This document shows positions 7,181 to 15,148 of a DNA stretch of 37,617 bases, piece by piece. Made by a program: the position numbers and the translations under genes. The DNA comes from Clostridia bacterium (lineage in GTDB: Bacteria > Bacillota > Clostridia > Christensenellales > Borkfalkiaceae). Where the stretch lies: the NCBI GenBank assembly GCA_017456665.1, contig JAFTIY010000114.1:1-37617 (forward strand). Reading direction: 5' to 3'. The notes below the pieces were generated by a model that saw only the letters and a program-made list of their open reading frames with translations, was not told where the DNA came from and made no database searches. Numbering within the stretch: position 1 is the first letter of the stretch; each line of letters opens with the position of its first letter.

Positions 7181-8624
7181 AAATACTCTTAATCAAAGCA
7201 AAACTCCGCTTGCTACCGCACTTTTTGAAGAATCAAAAATGCAAAGAGTCGCGTTCGACGTGCCCGGGCATAAGGGCAATTTAAAAGAACTTGGCGATTA
7301 TTTTGGCGAGCAAGCGCTAATGCTCGATAAAAACTCAAGGGTGAGTATTGATAATATTTGTCAGCCAACGGGCGTTATTTTGCAGGCAGAAAGGCTTGCC
7401 GCTCAAGCGTTTAAAGCAAAGCACGCCTTTTTTATGGTTGGGGGAACTACCTCTTCCGTTCAGGCGATGATAATGAGCGCAATACTCCCCGGCGAAAAAA
7501 TTATTCTGCCCCGCAACGTTCACGCAAGCGTTATAAACGGAGTAATTTTATCGGGCGGAGTGCCCGTTTACGTTAATCCCGGGGTGCACGAAGAGTTTGG
7601 CATTCCATTAGGAATGCACCTTAACGACGTAAAAGAGGCAATACTTTTAAATCCCGATGCAAAGGCTATTTTGGTTAACAACCCCACCTATTACGGAGTG
7701 TGCTCCGACTTAAAGGGTATAGTTGAATTTTCGCACCGCTACGGATTAAAGGTGTTGGCAGACGAAGCTCACGGTACACACTTTTATTTTGGCGATGAAT
7801 TGCCTTTATCGGCAATGGCGGCGGGTGCAGATATGGCTGCCGTAAGCATGCATAAAACGGGTGGCTCACTTACTCAAAGCTCACTTTTGCTAATAGGTGA
7901 CGGAATAGACGAGCAGTACGTTCGCCAAATTATCAATTTAAGCATGACTACGAGCGCCTCATATTTGCTTCTTGCTTCAATAGATATTGCTCGAAAAAAG
8001 CTTGCAACCGATGGCAAAAAAATTATCAACAGCCTAAAGGCTCTCTCGCAAAAAACAGTTAAACGGATAAACGAGGGCAAAGTTTTTCGCGCGTTTGAGC
8101 GTGAAAAAATGGTAAAAGCCTACGGCGTATACGATTTTGACCCTATAAAAATATCCATAAATACTGAAAAAATAGGGCTCGCCGGCATTGAAGTTTACAA
8201 TATTTTATTAAATGAATATAACGTTCAAATGGAATTTGGCGATATAAGCAACGTGCTTGCGTTGCCTGCTCTTGGCGATGATGAGCAGAACTTTGAAAGG
8301 TTGGTTTTTGCAGTTAACGATATAGCAAAAAAATATTCGGGAAACAACACCCCTAAATATAGGTACGAATATATTCAACCGGTGGTAAAACTCGCGCCGA
8401 GAACAGCCTTTTACTTTCCTAAAGAGAGGGTAAATTTAAGTGAGGCAGAGGGTAGAATAAGCGGCGAATTCGTAGCTTGCTATCCTCCCGGAATACCACT
8501 TCTCGCACCGGGCGAGCTCATAACCAAAGAGATTATTGAGCACGTTGAGTACAGTCAAAGCAAGGGTTGTAAAATAATCGGCGGCACGGGTAATAAAATA
8601 GAAAAAATACAAGTAGTTAAATAA
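7143..8624 (+). CDS. PLP-dependent Orn/Lys/Arg decarboxylase (YaaO/SpeA class)
   Basis: A 493-residue fold-type I decarboxylase of the small class, about 480-490 residues in Bacillus. FDVPGHKG near the N-terminus, ADEAHGTHF (D207 for the pyridine nitrogen, H210 stacking on the ring) and SMHKTGGS (K238 forming the aldimine with pyridoxal phosphate) are diagnostic. The late segment CYPPGIPLLAPGE is also typical. The family makes cadaverine, putrescine or agmatine; the substrate cannot be assigned from sequence alone. I prefer the ATG at 7143, which overlaps the YkgJ gene by 38 bp. A longer in-frame TTG start at 7110 is possible, and neither has a clear ribosome binding site, so translation may be coupled. 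A hairpin terminator follows at 8647. Confidence 0.9.
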   Translation: MNFGSTFTPIKTENTLNQSKTPLATALFEESKMQRVAFDVPGHKGNLKELGDYFGEQALMLDKNSRVSIDNICQPTGVILQAERLAAQAFKAKHAFFMVGGTTSSVQAMIMSAILPGEKIILPRNVHASVINGVILSGGVPVYVNPGVHEEFGIPLGMHLNDVKEAILLNPDAKAILVNNPTYYGVCSDLKGIVEFSHRYGLKVLADEAHGTHFYFGDELPLSAMAAGADMAAVSMHKTGGSLTQSSLLLIGDGIDEQYVRQIINLSMTTSASYLLLASIDIARKKLATDGKKIINSLKALSQKTVKRINEGKVFRAFEREKMVKAYGVYDFDPIKISINTEKIGLAGIEVYNILLNEYNVQMEFGDISNVLALPALGDDEQNFERLVFAVNDIAKKYSGNNTPKYRYEYIQPVVKLAPRTAFYFPKERVNLSEAEGRISGEFVACYPPGIPLLAPGELITKEIIEHVEYSQSKGCKIIGGTGNKIEKIQVVK

Positions 8625-8646
8625 CTTTTGGCTTTTGCCAAAAAAT

Positions 8647-8682
8647 AAGGAACGCAGTCAAATGAGATTACGTTCCTTTTTA
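8647..8682 (+). terminator. Rho-independent terminator after the decarboxylase
   Basis: AAGGAACG (8647-8654) pairs with CGTTCCTT (8671-8678), with a 16-nt loop and a run of T. It lies 22 bp after the decarboxylase stop and closes the five-gene run that begins at 468. Confidence 0.8.
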
Positions 8683-9400
8683 TATGCTCCGTTGCTTTTT
8701 AAGCAACCGTTTAGCGTGGCCTTTTAGGCTGGCTGTAATTAGGTAAGGGTATTTATTGTTAAAATTTTGCGGGCGATTATAAAAATATTGCACTAAAAAA
8801 TGATATCTTTCATATTATATATAATATAGCTAAACCGTTTAGCTACGATAAAATATTTGGTGGCGGTGCTAAAAAGAGGGGGTGATTTATTGTGTAATAG
8901 GCTTTTTTATAAAAAGTGCAATGCTGCCGTTTGTCTTGTTAATCATACTCGCGCAAATGCAAAGTGGTAAGCCTTAAGCTTAAAAGAATAAATAAGTTGC
9001 TCTATGAGCGCGTTTTCGCACTTTTGAATTTTTTTATTTAAAAAAAGGGCGGATAATATCGATAAGTTGTTAAGAATGTAAAAATATACAAAATCAATTA
9101 ACAAAAACAGGTTAAAAGAGGTTTTTGTTGGTTAAAAGTGTGAAAAAATCTTTTTTTGGAATAAAAAATTTTAAAAAAATCATCATAAAAGCTTAAAAAA
9201 ACAAAAGGTAAAAGAAAGTTGTATGTTGCAAAAGTACGGCTATGCTTGCGTTAACCCGCTTTTTGTGGATAAACGCACCAAAATTGTGTTAAAAGAGTGT
9301 AGTTATTGGGCAAAACTTGGGTTAATCGACTTATAAGGCAACTTTTTTGTGAAAAACTTGTAAAATTTTTAAATTTTTTCAATTTTTTTTGCGTTAACAC
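8683..9400. other. Long AT-rich gap without a recognisable gene
   Basis: About 700 bp lack a plausible coding region. Small hairpins are present: GTTGCTT-TTT-AAGCAAC (8691-8707) and GCCT-TTT-AGGC near 8720. Homopurine and homopyrimidine A/T runs dominate 9040-9400. One perfect DnaA-box sequence, TGTGGATAA, lies at 9264-9272. No cluster of boxes, no dnaA or dnaN neighbour and no recognised ncRNA were found. Confidence 0.5.
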
Positions 9401-9429
9401 TTGATTATTACAAAAATATGTTATATAAT
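9401..9429 (+). promoter_or_regulatory. Sigma-A promoter of the acidic-repeat protein gene
   Basis: TTGATT (9401-9406) and TATAAT (9424-9429) are separated by 17 bp. The leader of about 75 nt carries a small hairpin GAGCA/TGCTC (9460-9475) before the AAGAGG ribosome binding site near 9499. Confidence 0.7.
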
Positions 9430-9511
9430 GTAAGCGTGATAGGATAGGCGTGCTGTATTGAGCAATCGGCTGCTCGGTAAAACGCGCAAATAATTCTTAA
9501 GAGGTAAGATT

Positions 9512-10600
9512 ATGAAAATCTGGTTTGATAGCGAAGGAAAGAGCGCAGGTAAAAAGAGATACTTCGCCGTTGTTGAAGAAATAATGGTTGATAAAGACGG
9601 GAAGCCGGTTGGCTATCCTGCATCTTCTGTTGAAGTAGAAGAACCTGTTGTTGAACCTGAAGTTGTAGAAGTTGCTCCCGCTACCGAAGTTGTAGAGGTT
9701 GCTCCTGCTGCTAACGATAATAACGTTGCAGAACTCATTACCGACGTTATCGAAAAGGTTGATATAATTATTGATATACTTCTTGCTAACCAAGCTAAAC
9801 AGGAAGAGCCTGCTGAAGAAGAGGTTGTTGAAGAAGAACCTGTTGAAGAGGTTGCAGAAGAGGTTGAAGAAGCTCCTGCTGAAGAGCCCGCTGAAGAAGA
9901 GGTTGTTGAAGAAGAGCCTGTTGAAGAAGAAATCTTCGACGTTTCTGATGAAGACGTTACCATCTACACCAGCTTTGGCGATGAGCCCGCTGAAGAAGAA
10001 GCAGTAGCTGAAGAACCCGCAGCCGAGGTTGAAGAAGCTCCCGCTGAAGAAGAAACTGCTGCAGCCGAAGCAGCAATCGTAATGCCCGAAGCAGAAGGCG
10101 AAGCAGTAGCAAAAGCTCCCGCTCGCAGAAGCCCCTTCTTTGCCGAAAAGATGATGGCTGCCGACGAAGTATTACAAGATAGATACGATGAGCTTAAGAA
10201 CTACGCTTTACGTTTCAGAAAGCTTAAAGCAAGAATTTCTAAAAAGTTCGACTCTATCAACCAAGGTAGATTCCAATTCGTTAAACTTTCAGTTGCAGGT
10301 AAAACCTTAAAGCTTTACCTCAATATGGATATCAATACAACCGATCCCAAGTTCCACTGCAAAGATATGTCTGATAAGAAGACCTACGTAACCGTTCCTA
10401 CGTTACTCCGTATTAAATCAGGCCGTGCAGTTAAATACGCAAAGATCCTTATCGATCAATGTGCTGAACAACACGGAATGCTCGAAAGAAGAAAACCCTT
10501 CATCGTAGATTCTATGGCTTTAATCGAAGAATCACTTAAAGGTAAAGAAGAACCCGAAGTTGATACCGATACCGAAGTAGTAGACGGCGGCGAAGAATAA
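9512..10600 (+). CDS. Acidic-repeat protein with conserved C-terminal domain, unknown function
   Basis: A 362-residue protein in three parts. A short N-terminal module (about residues 1-35, beginning MKIWFDSEGKSAGKKRYF) comes first. The middle, about residues 36-210, is a very acidic low-complexity region made of E/P/A/V repeats (EEPAEEEVVEEEPVEE and variants), interrupted by a hydrophobic helix near residues 75-92. The C-terminal domain, about residues 210-345, is rich in Lys and Arg and looks globular. No signal peptide or catalytic motif is visible. The acidic stretch repeats at DNA level: a roughly 43-bp block starting at 9806 recurs at 9884. The strong promoter and the consistent codon usage of the C-terminal part suggest a well-expressed protein. 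I do not recognise the family. A linker or scaffold role is a guess. Confidence 0.8.
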   Translation: MKIWFDSEGKSAGKKRYFAVVEEIMVDKDGKPVGYPASSVEVEEPVVEPEVVEVAPATEVVEVAPAANDNNVAELITDVIEKVDIIIDILLANQAKQEEPAEEEVVEEEPVEEVAEEVEEAPAEEPAEEEVVEEEPVEEEIFDVSDEDVTIYTSFGDEPAEEEAVAEEPAAEVEEAPAEEETAAAEAAIVMPEAEGEAVAKAPARRSPFFAEKMMAADEVLQDRYDELKNYALRFRKLKARISKKFDSINQGRFQFVKLSVAGKTLKLYLNMDINTTDPKFHCKDMSDKKTYVTVPTLLRIKSGRAVKYAKILIDQCAEQHGMLERRKPFIVDSMALIEESLKGKEEPEVDTDTEVVDGGEE

Positions 10601-10642
10601 TAATTTTTCGTATTTAGAGCGATTACAATAAAAACAGTTAAG

Positions 10643-10673
10643 CGAATTCTTCATTTTTGGAGAATTCGTTTTG
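10643..10673 (+). terminator. Rho-independent terminator
   Basis: CGAATTCT (10643-10650) pairs with AGAATTCG (10661-10668), with a 10-nt loop and a following TTTTGTTT tract. It ends the monocistronic transcript of the acidic-repeat gene. Confidence 0.85.
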
Positions 10674-10738
10674 TTTAAAGCAAACAATTTGGTTTGTTGC
10701 ATTAAATTAATTTACTATAACCAATAAAAAGGAGTATT

Positions 10739-11425
10739 ATGCAAATCGCTGGGCTACAAAAACTAACGTTGCTCGATTTTCCCGGTTATACTGCATGCAC
10801 GGTTTTTACCGGGGGATGTAACTTCCGTTGTCCTTTTTGTCATAACGCGGGGATTGTTTTATCGCCCACTGGCAATTATTCAACTCAACAGATTATTGAT
10901 TTTTTATCTACCCGACACGGTAAACTCGATGGGGTTTGCATTACGGGGGGAGAACCCCTTTTAAACGACGGCATTGCCGATTTTATTGCGCAAATTAAAA
11001 GCATGGGCTTTTTGGTTAAGCTTGATACTAACGGAAGCCGTTACGAAAAACTTAAACTTTTGATCGAAAGCGGCGTTGTTGATTACGTTGCAATGGATAT
11101 TAAAAACGTTCCTGAAAAATACTCACTTTCTACCGGCGTTAAGTGTAATATAAACGAGGTTTTAAGCAGTGTTGAACTACTTAAAAAGGGTATATGCGAT
11201 TACGAGTTTAGAACAACCGTCGTTAAGCAATTTAACGAGGTTGAAGATTTTAAGCAAATAGCCGAGTGGTTAAAGGGCGCTAAACGCTATTTTTTACAGC
11301 AATTTAACGATTCGGGCAACATTTTAAGGTCAGGATGCAGCGCATATTCTGAAGAAGAGATGCGTAATATATTAAGCGTAGTAAAGCAAAACGGGCTTGA
11401 AGTGGCACAGCTTCGAGGGGTTTAA
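10739..11425 (+). CDS. Anaerobic NrdG2-type radical SAM activating enzyme
   Basis: A 228-residue radical SAM protein. GGCNFRCPFC supplies the CX3CX2C cysteines C27, C31 and C34 that bind the 4Fe-4S cluster. CITGGEPLL is the SAM-contacting GGE motif. The opening QKLTLLDFPGYTACTVFTGG is typical of the anaerobic ribonucleotide-reductase activase subfamily often called NrdG2. Such enzymes install a glycyl radical on a partner enzyme in the absence of oxygen. No nrdD or pfl-like partner gene lies in the window, so the substrate is unproven. GGAG sits 6 bp before the ATG. The next gene begins 2 bp after the stop, so the two are co-transcribed. Confidence 0.88.
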   Translation: MQIAGLQKLTLLDFPGYTACTVFTGGCNFRCPFCHNAGIVLSPTGNYSTQQIIDFLSTRHGKLDGVCITGGEPLLNDGIADFIAQIKSMGFLVKLDTNGSRYEKLKLLIESGVVDYVAMDIKNVPEKYSLSTGVKCNINEVLSSVELLKKGICDYEFRTTVVKQFNEVEDFKQIAEWLKGAKRYFLQQFNDSGNILRSGCSAYSEEEMRNILSVVKQNGLEVAQLRGV

Positions 11426-11427
11426 GT

Positions 11428-12600
11428 ATGAATAAAGCTAAAACAGCAAGAATAATAGTCGTTATAGCCGTTATACTTTTGCTTGCCTTATGTGCGGTAA
11501 TGTTAAAGAGCTGCTCCACCAAGCAAACGCTTATACAGTTTAACGGAAAAATTACCGGTATAGAGGTTGAAGAGGCTGAAAATCGCGTTATTTTAAATAT
11601 AAGCGGAACAAACGTTAACTTCGTTTGGTATCAATCGGATATCTCGATTGATTTTAGCAAAAGCTTAAACGTTGGCGATGATGTAACTCTTTTCGTGCAG
11701 GATAATTATAATAGAGTTAAGCTTGCGCGTATTTATTCTTTAACTGTAAACGGTGAAATTGCTTTTGATAAAGAACAAAGTAATTTTGAAGAAAATAAGC
11801 AAATTTCGTATATGTGTGCCGTAATGATAATAACCCTTTGCTGTACGTTATTGTTTGTGGCGTTTAAGCGGCCTTTCAAACAGCCCGTTTATGAAAACGG
11901 CTTCGTAATTCGTTTGCCTATAAGCGTGTATTACTCCTCACTTTGTATTCTTACTACGGCACTTGCCGGGGCAATAGCTACGATGATTATTGCGGGCGCT
12001 AATGCAAACGCGCGAAAAGTGGCTTTGATTTTGCTTTTAATTGCGGTGTGTTGCGCGATCATGCTTTACGTTTACTTTGCCGAAAGGTTTGTGTTTGACG
12101 GGCGTGAATTTGTTTATTATTTGCCTTTTTTAAAGCCAAGGCGGGCTTTGGCAAGTGAAGTAAAGTGCGTTAATTTGTCGCGCGCATTTTTTACAAAGGT
12201 AATCTTTGTTGGTAGCGACGGCTCAACCTTAATGCAATTTCGCGATGACGGAAGGGCATTTTTGTCGGGTGAATTTATAAATAAGTTAAAGCAGTTAAAA
12301 ATCCCGCTTGCAGGCAGTATTTATCGCAAGCAATTTGAAGGTAGTAAGCTGATTGTTGATAGAATCGTTGAAGAAGAGGGGCAAAAAGGCGTGCTTATTC
12401 GCTTGCGTTTTTGCAGTGAAGAATATATGCTCTCTTTTAAAGAATGTGAGTGGACCGTGCAAAACAACAAAGGGCAAAATATAGGCAAATTTTCCTCTTT
12501 TTACCAATTGGCACACTCAGCTGTTCTTAACGGTTACTGCTTGTTTGATCATTGGGAAAAGGTTGAAGTATTAGCATACTTTAGCTATATTGAAGAGTAA
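11428..12600 (+). CDS. Multi-pass membrane protein, unknown function
   Basis: A 390-residue protein beginning 2 bp after the NrdG2-type gene, with GAGGGG before the ATG. A hydrophobic segment at about residues 8-27 ends in LKSC, so it may be either an anchor or a lipoprotein-like signal. A soluble stretch of about 100 residues follows and should face outside. Further membrane segments lie near residues 128-147, 168-190 and 195-215. The last roughly 170 residues are soluble and probably cytoplasmic. No catalytic motif was recognised. Co-transcription with the activase may reflect convenience rather than function. Confidence 0.75.
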   Translation: MNKAKTARIIVVIAVILLLALCAVMLKSCSTKQTLIQFNGKITGIEVEEAENRVILNISGTNVNFVWYQSDISIDFSKSLNVGDDVTLFVQDNYNRVKLARIYSLTVNGEIAFDKEQSNFEENKQISYMCAVMIITLCCTLLFVAFKRPFKQPVYENGFVIRLPISVYYSSLCILTTALAGAIATMIIAGANANARKVALILLLIAVCCAIMLYVYFAERFVFDGREFVYYLPFLKPRRALASEVKCVNLSRAFFTKVIFVGSDGSTLMQFRDDGRAFLSGEFINKLKQLKIPLAGSIYRKQFEGSKLIVDRIVEEEGQKGVLIRLRFCSEEYMLSFKECEWTVQNNKGQNIGKFSSFYQLAHSAVLNGYCLFDHWEKVEVLAYFSYIEE

Positions 12601-12653
12601 ATTTTTAAGTAAAATAAAAAACGTTATTATATTTAACTTTTAAGGATACGTTT

Positions 12654-13526
12654 ATGAAAGAAAATAAAAGAGTAGCGGTGTTTATCGACGCCGAAAATAT
12701 TTCTGCAAAGTTTGCAGATAGATTGCTTGCTGAGGCATCAAACTACGGCGACGTTATAGTGCGTAGGGTTTTTGCCGATTGGTCCAGCGTGAACGTTCAG
12801 GCCTGGAAAGAGGTGGTAAGCAGATATTCACTTATTGCCGAACAGCAGTTTTCTGCAGTAAAGGGTAAAAACTCGGGCGATATTTCGCTTATAATAAACG
12901 CGATGATCGTTTTGTTCGAAAAGGATATCGACGTTTTTTGCCTAGCCTCGTCAGATAGTGATTTTACACGCTTGGTGCAAGAACTTCGCGAGCGCGAAAA
13001 GGTGGTTATTGGGCTCGGCCTCAAGCAAACGGCGCAAGCCTTCGTTAACGCCTTTTCTGAATTTATTTATTTGGATAACAGCGATCAACCTAAGGAAAAG
13101 GCGCCTACAATGCAAAAGGCTGAAAAATGCGAATTTTGTCTTGAGCCCGATCGCCAGGCTGCTTTAAAAGAAATTATAGATAAGTTAATAGAAGAAGACG
13201 GTTGGGCGTTATTTGCTCGCATCGCAACTGAAATGAAAAACAAGTTTTCAGACTTCGTGCCAAAAAACTATAACTGTCGCTCGCTTAAGGAGCTTATTAC
13301 AAAAATTATTCATACTATCGGCAATTACGAAATTCGCACCGGAACAGACGGAACTACGATGTTTTTAATTGCGGGTAGTTCAAATTCTCAAGCTTTGTTA
13401 GAAAAAAAAGACCACGTTAGCGAAAAAAAGCAACCACCTAAAAAAACAAGAGCGGTTTTTAAAAACACTAAGGGCGTAAATCGCGGTAAAGCTAAAACAA
13501 AGCACTCAACCAAAAAGAAGGATTAA
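12654..13526 (+). CDS. NYN (PIN-like) domain protein with OST-HTH/LOTUS domain
   Basis: A 290-residue protein. Residues 5-140 form a NYN domain: VAVFIDAENIS (D12, N15), GKNSGDISLI (D76) and ASSDSDF (D101, D103) are the acidic residues that coordinate metal in this PIN-like nuclease fold. Residues of about 165-243 match an OST-HTH/LOTUS winged-helix domain, thought to bind RNA, and include the pattern VPKNYNCRSLKELI. The C-terminus, about 250-290, is a Lys-rich basic tail suited to nucleic-acid binding. The family resembles LabA/limkain-type proteins, so RNA cleavage or RNA binding in the cytoplasm is the likely role; the target is unknown. It starts after an AAGGAT site and is followed by a hairpin terminator. 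Confidence 0.88.
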   Translation: MKENKRVAVFIDAENISAKFADRLLAEASNYGDVIVRRVFADWSSVNVQAWKEVVSRYSLIAEQQFSAVKGKNSGDISLIINAMIVLFEKDIDVFCLASSDSDFTRLVQELREREKVVIGLGLKQTAQAFVNAFSEFIYLDNSDQPKEKAPTMQKAEKCEFCLEPDRQAALKEIIDKLIEEDGWALFARIATEMKNKFSDFVPKNYNCRSLKELITKIIHTIGNYEIRTGTDGTTMFLIAGSSNSQALLEKKDHVSEKKQPPKKTRAVFKNTKGVNRGKAKTKHSTKKKD

Positions 13527-13545
13527 AAAATAATAGGTATAAAAA

Positions 13546-13590
13546 AGCACGCTACTTATTGCAATTAGCAAAGAGTGGCGTGCTATATTT
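13546..13590 (+). terminator. Rho-independent terminator after the NYN gene
   Basis: AGCACGC (13546-13552) pairs with GCGTGCT (13578-13584), extended by ACT/AGT pairing, with T-rich DNA after it. Two genes converge here, so the hairpin may serve both strands. Confidence 0.7.
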
Positions 13591-13650
13591 TATTTATGAG
13601 AAAAAGTTGATTTAAAAAGGCAATTATAGGGTGTGCTAAATTTTAATAAG

Positions 13651-13674
13651 TGCCGTTAATCGCGCTATAGGCCA
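13651..13674 (+). repeat. Dispersed TTAATCGCGYTATAG element, copy 1
   Basis: GCCGTTAATCGCGCTATAGG is followed by CCATCTTTTT. Flanking AAG...CTT and CC...GG pairs allow an imperfect hairpin. The copy lies in the convergent gap between the NYN gene and the first mgtE gene. Confidence 0.7.
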
Positions 13675-13687
13675 TCTTTTTGCTTAT

Positions 13688-15082
13688 TTATAAAAGCAAA
13701 AGAGCGCATAAGCCGTAGTATGTAACTGCAGAAACTAAATCGCTCGTGGTAGAAATTAACGGGCCGGAAGCGGCTGCTGGGTCAACCCCAAGCTTTTTAA
13801 ATATCATAGGTATCAAGCAACCGTTAAGGCCTGATATGGTAATTGCAACGATCAAGGCAAGAGAAATACAGCCCGATAGGCTAAAAGCTTCGCCCAGCGC
13901 TACGTTTTTAAACAGCAGTAAGTAAACGCCTACTATAATAAAGCTTATTAACGCTAAAATAAGGCCGTTAAAAAATGAAATTGCAACCTCTTTTACCATC
14001 CTCGTTTTTATAGCCTTTTTATCGTTTTCGGCAATTGCTCTTATTGTAACTGCAAGCGACTGAGTGCCAGCGTTACCGCTCATTCCAAGTGCCATCGGTT
14101 GGAAAAAGGCTGCAAGCGGAATTATGGCTATTACAAAATCAAAAGTGCCGATAATTGCCGAAACGGCAAGCCCCAAGCCGAGCAAAATTATAAGCCAAGG
14201 TAGGCGGGTTAAAACGTTTTTAATAAGGGGAATGTTTTCTTCCGTAACCTCGCTTTCAGAAACTGCTGCCAGTTTTACGTAGTCTTCAACCATTTCTTCT
14301 TCTACGATTTCAACTGCTGAATTACCGGTAAGTGCGCCTATAAGGCGATTATTGGCATCTAAAACAGGCAAAGAGTCTTCTGCGTAGTCTTTAATTTTTT
14401 CTAAAACCTCGCTTGTTTTATCGGTTGCGTTTAGGTATGGGTAAGAGGTAATAATAACGTCTTCGAGTTTATCGCTTGCGCGCGCTACAAATAAATCGCG
14501 TAAGGGAATAGCCCCCAAGTAAACCTCGTTTTCATCGGCTACGTAAATGGTAGAGATGTTTTGGTTATCGGCGGCTTGCGCAATTAAACTGTTCATCGCC
14601 TGCTTAATGGTAAAATTTTGCCTAATAACTATAAAGTCGGTGGTCATTATGCTACCGATCTCATCTTCCTCGTAGCCCGAGATAAGTGCAACGTCTTGAG
14701 CGGCTTCTTCATCTAAAAGCTCTATAAGCTCTTGCTTTTTTTCCTCGTTGAGTTCTTCGAGAAGGTCAACCGCATCGCCCGAGTCCATTTCCTCAATAAT
14801 GTCTGCGGCCTTTTCGCTAGACATTTCTTCAACGAATGGAGCGGGATCGTCGAGGTAACTAAAAATGTCGGAAAGATCTTCGTTAGATAAAACGTTATAA
14901 AGCCTTGCCCTTTGCTGTTTTTCAAGCAAGGGAAGAATTTGCGCAACGTCGTTAGCGTGGTAGTCGGTAATCATATCGCGCAGCTTTTGGGCGTGATAGT
15001 TTGCCTGTACTATTTGTAAAAGTTCGTTAAGCCTTTCTTCAAGCTGGTTTTCAAACAATTCCAATTCTTTGTTTTCTTCCAT
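13688..15082 (-). CDS. mgtE: MgtE-family magnesium transporter, copy 1
   Basis: A 464-residue MgtE channel/transporter for Mg2+. Layout: an N-terminal MgtE_N helical domain (DPAPFVEEMSSEKAADIIEE), two CBS domains (about residues 140-265) that sense cytoplasmic Mg2+, and a five-helix membrane domain from about residue 310. The pore signature SGNAGTQSLAVT and the late DPAAASGPLISTTSD, whose final Asp matches the selectivity-filter aspartate, are intact. I chose the ATG at 15082 because an in-frame GTG at 15091 lies inside the GGAGGTG ribosome binding site. It lies 66 bp downstream of a paralogue and is probably in the same operon. Part of its N-terminal and CBS coding sequence is nearly identical to the paralogue. 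Confidence 0.95.
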   Translation of the reverse strand: MEENKELELFENQLEERLNELLQIVQANYHAQKLRDMITDYHANDVAQILPLLEKQQRARLYNVLSNEDLSDIFSYLDDPAPFVEEMSSEKAADIIEEMDSGDAVDLLEELNEEKKQELIELLDEEAAQDVALISGYEEDEIGSIMTTDFIVIRQNFTIKQAMNSLIAQAADNQNISTIYVADENEVYLGAIPLRDLFVARASDKLEDVIITSYPYLNATDKTSEVLEKIKDYAEDSLPVLDANNRLIGALTGNSAVEIVEEEMVEDYVKLAAVSESEVTEENIPLIKNVLTRLPWLIILLGLGLAVSAIIGTFDFVIAIIPLAAFFQPMALGMSGNAGTQSLAVTIRAIAENDKKAIKTRMVKEVAISFFNGLILALISFIIVGVYLLLFKNVALGEAFSLSGCISLALIVAITISGLNGCLIPMIFKKLGVDPAAASGPLISTTSDLVSAVTYYGLCALLLL

Positions 15083-15123
15083 TTTAGTCACCTCCTTTTT
15101 AGTATAATGATTTAATAAAAGTT

Positions 15124-15145
15124 AGGCTATAGCGCAATTAACGCT
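15124..15145 (-). repeat. Dispersed TTAATCGCGYTATAG element, copy 2 (minus strand)
   Basis: Read on the minus strand it is GCGTTAATTGCGCTATAGCC followed by TAACTTTTATT. ATAGCG and CGCTAT form a 6-bp stem with a 7-nt loop. It begins just after the stop of the second mgtE gene and on the same strand, so it can act as a weak terminator between the two transporters. Confidence 0.65.
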
Positions 15146-15148
15146 ATT

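Noticed and set aside
8683-9400. Chromosomal replication origin
   Set aside because: Only one DnaA box is present. No box cluster, no dnaA/dnaN and no 13-mer array were found.
9613-9963. Serine/threonine-rich protein on the minus strand
   Set aside because: It is the antisense of the E/P/A-rich repeat of the gene at 9512. Codon structure and promoter favour the plus strand.
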